Shown here: positions 33,997 to 45,900 of the stretch, in pieces | Numbering within the stretch: the first letter of the stretch is position 1 | How the letters are laid out: every line of letters begins with the position of its first letter | Assembly: GCA_044449065.1 (NCBI GenBank) | Contig: JBIOHP010000002.1 | Coordinates: 62,001 to 126,000, forward strand | Reading direction: 5' to 3' | Length of the DNA: 64,000 nt | DNA from: JBIOHP01 sp044449065 | GTDB taxonomy: Bacteria; Bacteroidota; Ignavibacteria; UBA10030; SZUA-254 | Translations under genes and position numbers: made by a program | Notes under the pieces: generated by a model | Databases searched by the model: none | Told to the model about the DNA's origin: nothing | Seen by the model: the letters and a program-made list of their open reading frames with translations, nothing else

Positions 33997-36900
33997 TTAG
34001 TTTATCGTTCCCGACGCCAACGTTATTGTATATGTATTACCCTCCCAATCGATATTGAGAGTTATAGTTGCCGTTGTCGGAGGAGGAGGATTCTTTGGAT
34101 CCGGCGGCGGAGTGCAGAACGATAATATAAAGTGGGTTAAACCGGGACCGCCATGCTGTACATCCGGCATGACAACGGGATCGCTCACCGTTGCGCCCGA
34201 CGCGCCGGTCTTCGCCGTCAGATAAATCTTTGAACCCGGAGAAATCGGATGTCCGTACATATCGGCGACCGTCACATCAAAGTTCTGGCAAGCGCCAAAT
34301 AGGATACTGAACGACCCCGGTCCTCCGTAACTTGCAATCGGGATGCCGGAGAAGAGTATGAGAATACTATCCTGTACAACCGCGCTATTCAGTCCGGATG
34401 TTGTTGCGAAGACTTTGCCAAATCCTTTTCCGGAATCGGGATCAGGATTGGTGCTATCGGGGAACGGCCGTCCAGAAATAAGTGTCACACTGGCTTCACC
34501 TTTATCATCAGTGAATCCGGATGGCGTAACTACGCCGCCGCGTGTATTAAAGTACACCGCGGTCCCTTTTGCGACCGGATTCGAATACTTATCACCAACG
34601 ATCACGTTGATTGTATTATATTTATTGAAGAGTTGTAATCCGGCAAAGTTCGCCTGACTCGAATACAAACTGAAATGACGTTGATCCGGAAGTCCGGAAT
34701 GAATCGTTATCAGCACAGGCGAGGAAATAATGCTGCCTGTTGGCGTTACAACTGTTGCAAGAATTTGAACAACTCCAGCCACAGAATCCGCATGTAGTAC
34801 CGCATTAATTCTCCCTGTAGCAGAATCGCATCGTCCGGAAATGGGAGAAATATAAGCTCCCTTAGGCGGATTGAGCAGTGAGAATTTTACCTGGTATGAT
34901 GAATCCACCGGCACACCAAGAGAATCCCGCACCTCAAATACGAGAGTTGATGTTTCCGTACCCCCCGTACCCGCAACCTGGATATCGGTATTGCTTACAC
35001 TGATAAGCGCAATTGAACCGGGCAGCCGGGATCGCGTTGTATCGCCTATTCCATGCGATACGCCAATTGCGAGCAGTGTTCCGCTGTATGATTGGCTGGT
35101 GCTGCCGTTCGGACCGTTAATAGAAATCGTAAACGTCACAGGCCGGTTGGTCGTCGATGAAGTGCTGGAATCGAATACCGTAAACGAGTAATTCGTTTTT
35201 GCCAAATTCTTCGTATCAGGGGATACAACATTAACATTCCCTGAGAGAACTAATGGCGCTGCACCCTGGCCTGTTGCGGTAACCGTTATTGTAGAACCTT
35301 CCGCAATCGGTTTTCCTAGCGCATCAGTGATTTGATACGCAAAGGATGATACGCCTGCTCCGGGTATCTGGAAGTTGCTGGGCGGACCACTCGGTATGAA
35401 GACTTCGCCGGAATACACAACGGTGTCTTTTACCGTGAAGAGTGTGTCACCCATTGCGGACGCCTGGAGAATCGCATTTTCATCCAATGGGATAGGATTA
35501 CCGCCAAACCAGCTCACGGTCGCAAAACCGTTCCCATCGGTTGATGCGGTTCCCTGAATTACGCCTGCATTGGCTTTGAAATAAACGTTCGTGCCTACGG
35601 GAACAGGATTACCGTATCTATCTCCAACCTGCACCTGCGCCATACCGATGTTTTGAATCGAAGGTACTGCGCCCGGATAATTGATCTTGGCGCCGGATGT
35701 TGGCGTTCGAGCAATTAAGAAGGTGAAGTTGTTCAACGCGGGCCGTCCGCCAACAATTACGAGATGCGCTTGCGTTGAGCTTATTCCTTTGCCAACCAAC
35801 GTAGCCAACACTTCGACAACGCCGGCTAAGGTATCGCTGGTGAACGTAGTTTGTACTCTGCCGTTGACGTCGGTAATCGTTGTAGACGGAGTGAACGTGC
35901 CCGGCACGCCATTCGGTGTGAAGTGAACCTGCACACTTTCCTGGCGAACTGGATTGCCAAGACTATCCTCAAGCTCGTACGTCAACAGCGAAGTCTGTAT
36001 GCCGCCTCCGTTGATCACGGAAAGCTGCGTCGTGCTTGCGCTGATAAGATTCAACCGGGATATTCCTGCTGTGGTTTGATTTCCAACGGCGCCGATCAAG
36101 GTACCGTCAACCTGTTGATTCGCACTTCCGTTCGGTCCCGATACGGACACCACAAGACTGAGAGCCCGGTTTACTGAAGCGACGGTGCTTGTATCCTGAA
36201 TACGAACCTGGAACAGCGTATCGCTCTTCGTCTTTGTATCCCACATAGTCACATTTACCTGGCCGCTGAGCAACAAGGCGCTTGCGCCGGTGCCAATCGC
36301 AGTAAACTGGATGATGGAACCCTGGGAGATTGGATTTCCCATCGTATCCTTCACGGAATATGTCAGAGTCGTATCGATATTGTGTCTAAGAGAAAATCCG
36401 GGAGCGAGACGAATGATATTCGCAATCGGCGCACCGGAATAAACAACGATGGCGCTATCGGTAACAGTATTCGTATCACCTATGGCGGAGACTTTGATCT
36501 TAGCAAGTCCGCCGGCTGGAATCGGATTACCGCTGAACCAATCTACTTTTGCAAAGCCATTCACATCGGTTGTTGAATTGCTCTGTATCACGCCGGCGTT
36601 AGTTGTGAAATAGATAAATGTGCCCTGGGGAACAGGATTCCCATATTTATCACCTGCCTGAACCTGAGCTTCGCCGATCTTCTGACCGACCGAGACTGCG
36701 CCGGGGAAATTCACGTTACTCCCCGCCGTGCGGGTCAGGTTGAACGTAAAGAATTTCTGCGACGGTCTGCCGCCGGCAATAAGAAGCTGGGTTTGAGACG
36801 ATGTTATTGCAGGTGATCCCGTTTGCGCACTGACATTGACGATACCCGCAAGCGTGTCGCTATGGAATACCGTTTGTGCCTGTCCGTTAACATCCGTAAG

Positions 36901-39900
36901 AACCGAAGCGGGTGTAAATGTGCCCGGCACGCCTAACTTCTTAAAGGTAACCTGAACTCCGGTTTGACGGATCGGTTTCTGGAGCGTATCCAATAATTGA
37001 TATGTCAGAAGACTTGATTCCGTGCCGCCGGTGTTCTTTACCGTAAGCAGCGTTGTTGAGATACCGACAAGGTTGATCCCTGCGATAGTCTCAGTAGAAC
37101 CGGACGATGATCCCAGCAATGTACCGTCGACTGAAGTCGCGGCTGTTCCATTAGCGCCGCTAACGGAGACGGCGATGGTTAACGGGTTATTCCCGGTGGT
37201 CGTCTGGCTGGTATCGACAACATGAAATACGAACGTAGTTTTACTGAGTGTACGGGTGTCCGGTGTTGTTAACCCGGATGGATAATTTGAGGTTATCAAT
37301 AATGAAGACGACGCTGGACCGGAGAAGTTAATATTTATCTGAGCGCCGGATGATATCGGATTAAACAAACTATCTCTGAAGACGATGGAAATAGTTGTAT
37401 CGATTCCATGATGGAATATGAATCCTGTCTTAGGTAAGCTATCGATAATTACCTGACCGGAATATGTAACCATTAACGATTCGGCGATAGATCCGGTATC
37501 GCTAACAGCAGAGACTTTTACGGTTGCGTTTCCGCCCGCCGGAATAGGATTGCCGCCAAACCATTGGACAGTGGCTAAACCATTCGCATCAGTCATTCCG
37601 CTGCCCTGTATTACTCCTGCATTGGTTCTGAACGTAATTGGCGTGCCGGCTGGAACGGGATTGCCGTATTTATCCCCCGCTCTCACTTCGGCTGTGCCGA
37701 TCTGTTGAGTAACGGGCATTGCGCCGGGGAAGTTAACATTGGTGCCGCTTCCCGATCTTGTGAGAACAAAGGAGAAATATTTCAACGCTGGCTTTCCGCC
37801 GGCGATCACGATATCAGTCTCGGTGGATGTTAAATTTTCAGCGGTTAGATATGCGGTGATACGGGCTATCCCAGAAATTGTATCACTGTGGAACACAGTT
37901 TGAACCTGACCATTGACGTCAGATACAACCGTATCGGGAGTGAATGATCCGGGTATATTGCCGCTAAGTTTGAACACGACTTTTTCATTGTTTCTCCGCA
38001 GCGAATTTCCAAGACTGTCAACAATCTGGTATGTCAAAAGACTGGATTCAACGCCGCCAGTATTTTTAACCGACACCTGCTGATTACTGGCTGTAACAAG
38101 ATTAATACCGGCAACTGTGCCGACATTATGATTTGCGAGTAATGTGCCGGTTAATGCTTTTGTCACCTGACCGTTTGGACCGATATACGTAATGCTGAGA
38201 GTCAGGGTGATATCATTGGTATTCGAACTCCTGAGATCTGTCAACCGGAAATGGAACGTGCCATCTGCCGGATTTCGTGTGTCGCGCATATATTTCAATA
38301 TATCACCGGAGAGATCGATAGGCACAAGCGGCGACGTTTGATCGACAACGGAGATTGCCATATTTGCAGAGTATGGTGTTCCGATATCGCTGAGAACACC
38401 CGCCATCGGGTTGCCATTAGCATCCAATACAGAATAGGTCATCAAGCTATCGATCCCGGCCGGGAAAACGAAATTAGACGCCACAGGCGCGGTAATTACC
38501 GGCGGTCCCGAGTAGATCACCGTATCGGTGACGGTGAAGGGAATATTTTGATTAATAGCAGTCACTTGAACTCTTGCTAATCCTGCTGGCGCGGTTGGAT
38601 AAGGTCTTCCTCCATACCAGATAACTTCGGTAAACCCGGTGCTATCCGTATTACCGGAACCGGCAATAATACCTGCGTTCGTTGTAAAGTAAACCGGTGT
38701 TCCGGTCGGAACCGGATTGTTATATTTATCACCGACACGAACCTGCGCTAATCCGATAGGACTATTATTATCGGTCAATCCGGGGAAGTTTACATGATGT
38801 CTAATACTAAGAATTGCTCCGTTGATATCCATCCTGCCCAATGTTAACGTTGTATGAGTAGAATCCGGATCGCCGCCGGTAATTATAATTTTTGTCGGCG
38901 ATGAGGTGATGGTAGAATGGGGGATACTGGAGGTAACCTGCGCAATTCCTGCCTGTGTATTGGAATGGAATATGGTAGTTGCCTGCCCGCGAATATCCGT
39001 ATAGGCAGAATCAATACCAAACGATCCTAAGGTTGGCCCGCTCAAATTATTGAAGTAGACCATAATGCTGTCTTTTGGAACCGATAATCCAATGCTATCG
39101 ACAAGTTGATACGTAATAATCGTTAAATCGACGCCGCCGGCGTCTTTAACGCGTATGATCGGATTGGAAACACTAACCAATTTTAACCCGGCGATGCCTG
39201 TTAATGTCGGAACGAATATAACGTTTCCCTGATCTTTTGCTTCGGCATTGATAGAATATGACGTATTGCCGTTTGGTCCGGTAACATTGATTGTAAGAGT
39301 AAAGGGTCCCGTAACCGGTGGAGATGCAGATCTATTGAATAGGCAGTTGAAGGAATAATTCGTCCAGAACGGATCCTGAGTATCCGGTATCTGATTGGAC
39401 GGAATCACTGCCGAAGTTGTGATCGTCACATTTCCGCTTGTGGTAATAGAAATCGTCGTTCCCGCTGCAAGCGGGTGTTTATTTCGATCAGCGACTCTAA
39501 ACGCGACGTTGAAGTCCGTGACATTGGACGGTGTTACTCGAACACTATCAATCACGGGCGCGCCGCTGAAAAGGACACGGACGCTGTCGTGAATATCTGC
39601 TCCATTTGCTCCAACTGTTCGAGCAGAGACAAAACCGAAACCATCGGCAGAACGGGGATTACCGGAGAACAAAGTCACCGACGCCATTCCATTTTGATCG
39701 GTGAAACCGGAATTCGTGGTTACCACGCCTTGCGAAGTGCTGAAATAAACTGCCGTACCCTGCGGTACCGGATTACTCCATTTATCGCCAAGTAAAATTC
39801 CGATTAGACTCTGTTTACCATTGATATCCAAACCGGCAACGTTCAGCGGATTTGCGCCGATGCTGAAATGCGCCGAATCCGGCTGCCCAGCATGCACCAA

Positions 39901-42900
39901 AATACGAACTGGCGTTGAAACAATATCGCCGAACGGTCTTGTCACCGTTGCAACTGCCTGGAAAGCTCCTGCCGCTGTACCGGCATGTATCACAGCGTTG
40001 ATTCGACCTGTCTTAGGATCGCACGTATCTGAAGCAGGCGATATAAATGCCCCGCCGAAATTTGGAATCAGTGTAAATTTAACGTTGTATGCCGAATCAA
40101 CTGGCACACCCACGGAATCACGCAATTCATAGATCATTGTTGCAGTCTCAGTTCCACCGGTTCCTGTGACCTGTAGATCATTTGTGCTGGTCGAAATTAA
40201 GGCGATTGTCGCCGGTAGTCTTGAACGACCCGCGCCTGTGGAAAGGAGCGAGCCCGCGCTTGTTTGATGAGCGGATCCATTAGGTCCTGTTACATCGATT
40301 GATATTTGGAGCGATCTGTTCATCGTTGAGAACGTACTGGTATCGCGAACAGTCACATTATATGTGGATACAGTCTTACTATCGGTTGTTGTGATAAGTG
40401 TATCGCCAGTCAATATTATGGCGCTTGCCCCGGTCCCCGAAACTGAAAAACGAATGACACTACCGGCAGCAATAGGATTGTTGTTCTGATCTTCAATCCT
40501 AAATGAATATGTTGCCGTACCTCCGCCTGGAATTTGGAAACCATCAGCTGGCCCGCCTGCGATGGCTGCCTGACCCGAATAAATAATAGAATCAGTCAAT
40601 GTTACAACTGAATCATTAAGACCAATCGCCTGCGCGGTAACCCATCCTTTCCCTGCGGGAGGAATGGGCATTCCGCCAAACCAATCGACTTGGGCTAATC
40701 CGTTGGCGTCTGCAACTCCGCTGCCCTGAATTATACCGGCGTTAGTTGTGAAATAGACAGGGGTGCCTTGGGGAACTGGATTCCCGTACCTATCACCCAT
40801 TTGCACCTGAGCCACGCCGATCTTTTGAATAAGATTGAGCGCGCCCGGGAAATTGAACTTCGCACCGGGTGCATCGGGTCTGGCGAGAACTAAGGTGAAA
40901 TATTTTTGATCTGGTTTCCCGCCAACGATAACTATTTTCAATAATCCGGATGAAATAGCGCCAGCTAAGGTCGTTGCTTTAATTTCCACAATACCAGCTC
41001 GGGTGCCGCTCGAAAAAATTGTTTGCGCCCGACCGAGTGAATCCGTAAATGAATACGATGGATTAAACGCGCTGCCCAATGTATCGCCTGCCGCGAAGAA
41101 ATCAACTCTCACACCCGGTTTATGGATGGGATTATTCAAACTATCGCGTAATTCGTACGCCAAGAGACTTGATTCGACGCCGCCCGTGTTCGCAACATTG
41201 AGTTGCGCTGCAGTAACGATCACCGAGCTCAATCCTGCAATCCTCGCATAAACAACCGGCGGAGGCGTTATGCCCTTTAGGGTCGCCATAACCTGTTGAT
41301 TAACCGATCCGTTTGGTCCGTTTACGGAGACCGATATTGTCAGACTTCGCGACGTCGTAATCGTTGTGTTCGTATCCCTTAATGTTATATTGAAAGCCGT
41401 CATAGCTTTACTTCTTGTATCGGGCATGGTGACATTAACATCGCCCATGAGAAGAACCGAGGATGCGCCCGGACCGGAAGCGGTTACCTGAATTGAAGAT
41501 CCTTCTGACAACGGATTTCCGTGCAGATCACTTACCGTGTAGCTAAACGTTAAGTTAGTATCTGCGCTTACTATAGCCGGGATACCGGTAATATTAGCCA
41601 TTGCCTGCCCGGAATATGTTACGATAGCGCTGTCATATACCTGGACATCATTCACACCCAGCGTCATTGCATACACCAGGGCGCTATCGCCTGCCGGCTG
41701 CGGGTTTCCACCAAACCAATCGACCGTCGCGAACCCGTTAGCATCGGTTACGGCGCTGCCTTGAATTACGCCTGCGTTCGTTTTATAATAAATCTGGGTA
41801 CCTGCCGGCACGGGATTTCCGTACATATCGCCGACTTGAACCTGCGCCACACCAATCTTCTGCACGACCGGCAGTTCACCGGGGAAGTTGACTTTTCTGA
41901 TTCCAGCCTGCGGTCTTGTAAGAATAAACGTAAAATATTTTTGATCGGGCCTGCCGCCAACGACCAGGAGTTTGAGGTTGCTTGAAGTAATGGGCGACCC
42001 TGTCACCATCGTTGTCGCGAAAACGTGAACAACTCCGGCAACGGTGCCGCTATGGAAGAGGGTAATCGCGCGCCCGGCTGAATCGGTTTGAACCGTATCC
42101 GGCGTGAACGTGCCTGAATTTCCGGGAATACCCTGGCTTGAGAAGTAAACCGTTACACCCTTTCGTCTGATAGGACGATCAAGCGCATCACGAAGCTCGA
42201 ACGTTAACAAACTTGTTTCCATACCGCCGGCATTTTTCACAGTCACCGTTGGATTGCCTACCGCAACTATCCCAAGCCCCGCGATAATCGCGTCGGGAGC
42301 GCCACTAAGACTATCGGAACTTGTAACCGAAGCGGTGCCATTCGGACCGGATACCGCAAAAGACAACGTAACGGGTCTCTTGCTGGTGATAACGGAATTC
42401 GTATCCTGAATTCGCACGGAGAAAATTGTTGTGCCCACTCCCGGAATTCGGGTGTCGGGCAAGGTAACGTTTACATTTCCGCTCAGGAATAACGAAGATG
42501 CGCCATCGCCTGATGCAGTAACGCTGATGATCGACCCCGCTGCAAGAGGATTATTGCTGCTGTCTTTCACCGTAAATGTTATAGTCGTATCAATGCCATG
42601 ACTCAGATAATACGGTGATGGAAGAATTCCGGCGATCGCGACTTGCGCGGGACCGGTATATAAAACCGAGGAACTGTCATACGCTACGACATTATTATTT
42701 TTATCAAGCGCGGAGGCGGTCACATAGGCAATCCCATTCGAGGGTATCGGAGTTCCACCGAGCCATGTTGTTTGTGCTATACCATTTTTATCGGTAAATC
42801 CGAACGCAGCCATTGAGCCGGCATTTTTATTGAATTTAATAGGCGTCCCGATTTTCACAATATTGCCGTACACATCCTTCACCTGAACCTGAACTAACCC

Positions 42901-45900
42901 AATAGCGTCTTTGGCATTAAAAGCTCCGGGAAAATTCGTTTTTTTCTTTCCATCTAAACCGAGAAGCTGCATGCTAAAGAATGCCTGATCGGGCGGACCC
43001 GCTTGAACTAATATTTGTTGAATGACGGAATAAATTCCATTCGCCACCGCTCTTACTTGAAGTGTTTCGGCGGATGTTCCGCTCTGGATGGTCGCTTTCA
43101 CCTGACCATTTACGTCTGTTGTGTCATGCTGTGGAGTAATAGAGGCTGTCAATGACGCAAGCATAAATTGTACGTCGACGCCGCTTTTCTTTATCGCCTT
43201 ACCGGTACTGTCTTGTATTTCATAGACAATATCCGTGGTTTGCTGACCGCCAACGCCTGTAACCGTAATTGGATCAAAGGTCATACTCTTGAAGGTCAAG
43301 AGCTTGAAGGGAGAAGGCGGAGCTGCTTTCAATGTTCCGTCAATTTCAGCTCGCTTTGTTCCGTTCGGTCCATCGACCTGGATAACGATTCCGAGGTTCA
43401 TATCGGTCGTGATCACTCTGTTAGTATCCTGGATTTGAATCGTAAACCTGGTATTATTCGTATCACGGGTATCTGGCATTACCTTGCTCACATCGCCCAG
43501 GAGTTTGACTGTTCCACCTCCTGCACCGATAACCGTTACCGTGATGGTTGCACCCGCAGCGAGAGGATTTCCATTCAGATCCTTCACGCTGAACGTAAGA
43601 CTTGTATCGACAAGATTCTTAAAAATAAAACTGGGGTTAAGCGGAGTGATAAACGAAACTAGCGGAGCCCCTGAGTAGACATAACTGAGCGTCTTTGTGA
43701 CGGTTGCGCCATTTTCACCGGGCAAATATGCGGTGATCGTAGCTTGACCGTTGTTGGGGGTTGGATTTCCGCCAAATAAATCGGTGGAAACATTCCCGGA
43801 TCGATCGGTTGATAACGTAATCGAGTCGGTGGATGTAGGGAATAAGCCGGCGTTTGTCGCTAACAAAACGTTTGTTCCGGGCTGGACGGGATTATTGTAC
43901 CTATCCTTTACCTTGAGATGAATCTCGCCGACCTTTTGCCCGATATTTATGTTTGCTCCTGGAATATTTACCTTGAGTAATGTATCAGGTGGACGGATAA
44001 TCCATAATCCGGAATAACTCACCGATGCTCTCCCGGGTAAAATGGTAATGGCTCTTGCAGCCGATACGATATCGCCAACCTGACCCTGCACGTACGCAAT
44101 ACCGGTATCGGATGCGCTGGAGAATATGGCGTACGCATTCCCGAGAGAATCGGTATGGGTGAGAGAAGAATCAACCGTTCCAATCGCTCCGGAAAGATTC
44201 ACATTAATCGGCATGCCTTTAATCGGCAAGGAGACGCCGTTCGCATCTTGAATATTGAACGTGAGGTGACTTGTTGATAAAGCGCCCGTACCGCTGACAT
44301 ATATCCGGTTTTGATCCGCGCTTACCACGATCTTTTTTATAAGCGCAATCGACGGATTGGTTGATTTCATAAGCTTCACCGGAATAGTAATAGGCGTTGT
44401 ATTCCCATTTGGTCCGGAAGATGAAATCTGTAACGTTAAATATGAATCAACAACCCTGTATGCAACCGTGTCTGCCATCGCAACAGAAAAATTCGTCAAC
44501 CCGGCGCCGACAGGATAATCTGCCAACGTCGTGTTGAGATCGCCGACAAACTTAACTTGATTCGCATTATTTCCAATGAGCTGGGCGGAAATGACGTTGC
44601 CCATGGCAAGCGGATTTCCATTTTTATCGGCGACACTCCAGCTTAGAGTTTTTTCCACCCCACCACCCAAATATATCGTATCGGTTTTTACATTAATAAT
44701 CGGATAACCCGAAAAAATAATCTGGGCGTTACGGGAGATCGGAGTTCCCGAAGTATCAATCGTAGACGCCGTAACGGTAACTATTCCGTTTGCAGTTCTC
44801 GGATTTGCGCTCCGAATAATAGACGTACCCTGACCGACCGGGTTTGTATACGCAGACGCCTGGATTATTCCGCCATCCGTTTTAAAATAGACCGCGGTAT
44901 TTGATTGCACCGGGTTGCCGTTAATATCGCCGACAGATACCATCAAGGTATCCGCCAATCCATCAACGTTTAAACCAGGTATATTAAATCTGGTGACTGA
45001 TAAAGAATAATGACTAAGGACCGGCAACCCGCTCGCAATCGTTACTGGAACCGGCGATGAGGAAACGCGAAGACCAATTCCGGTATCTGAGTACGCCGTG
45101 ACTTGAACCACACCGGAAGTTTTTCCGCTGCTCAGAATTGCCTGAACGTGTCCCTGAGCATCCGTCTTGCCGGAATCCGGAAATATTGATGCACCAAGCG
45201 TGTTTGGGAAAAGTGTAAAATGGAGCCATGCCGAATCGAGAGGGATAAACCTGCCATTACGATCGAGAGCCAGAAACGTTAGTATTGAAGTTTGTTTTGC
45301 GCCAGTTCCCTGAACGGAAATTTGTTGATCACTAACACTGGAGAGGACAATACTTGCAACCTTCATTGCAGGACCGGAACCAGTGCTGCCGCCTCCGATT
45401 GTTCCGGAAACAGTTCCCAGATAGGTACGCGTGAGATTCCCGTTGGGGCTCGTTACACTAATAGCAAGCTGGAACGGTTTATCGGTAGCCGAATACGTAT
45501 GAATGGTATCCCGTAAATCGATTGCGAAGGAGGAAAAGCTGGTGTCCTTCGTATCCGGCAGCGTAACGTCGATATCGCCGGAGAGAAGCAGCAATGGCGA
45601 ACCATCGCCTGCAAGAGAAATTTTTATTTTTGATCCCGCCGCAAGTGGATGTTTAAAACGATCATACACATGATACGGTATATGGAGAGACGTGCCTCCC
45701 GAGATCGTCATGTAAAGGCTTTCTGGTGGAGGCACAATAAGCGGTGCGCCGGTGATTAAAATAGCAATACTATCCTTAACGATTTTCCCGCTGTCGCCAA
45801 TGGTTTGAGCAAAAATATGGGCGATACCATCCGGAGATGGAGGATCACCCGAAGTCAAAATGGCTGAAGCTTTACCATCGGCATCGGTCGAATCATTTGC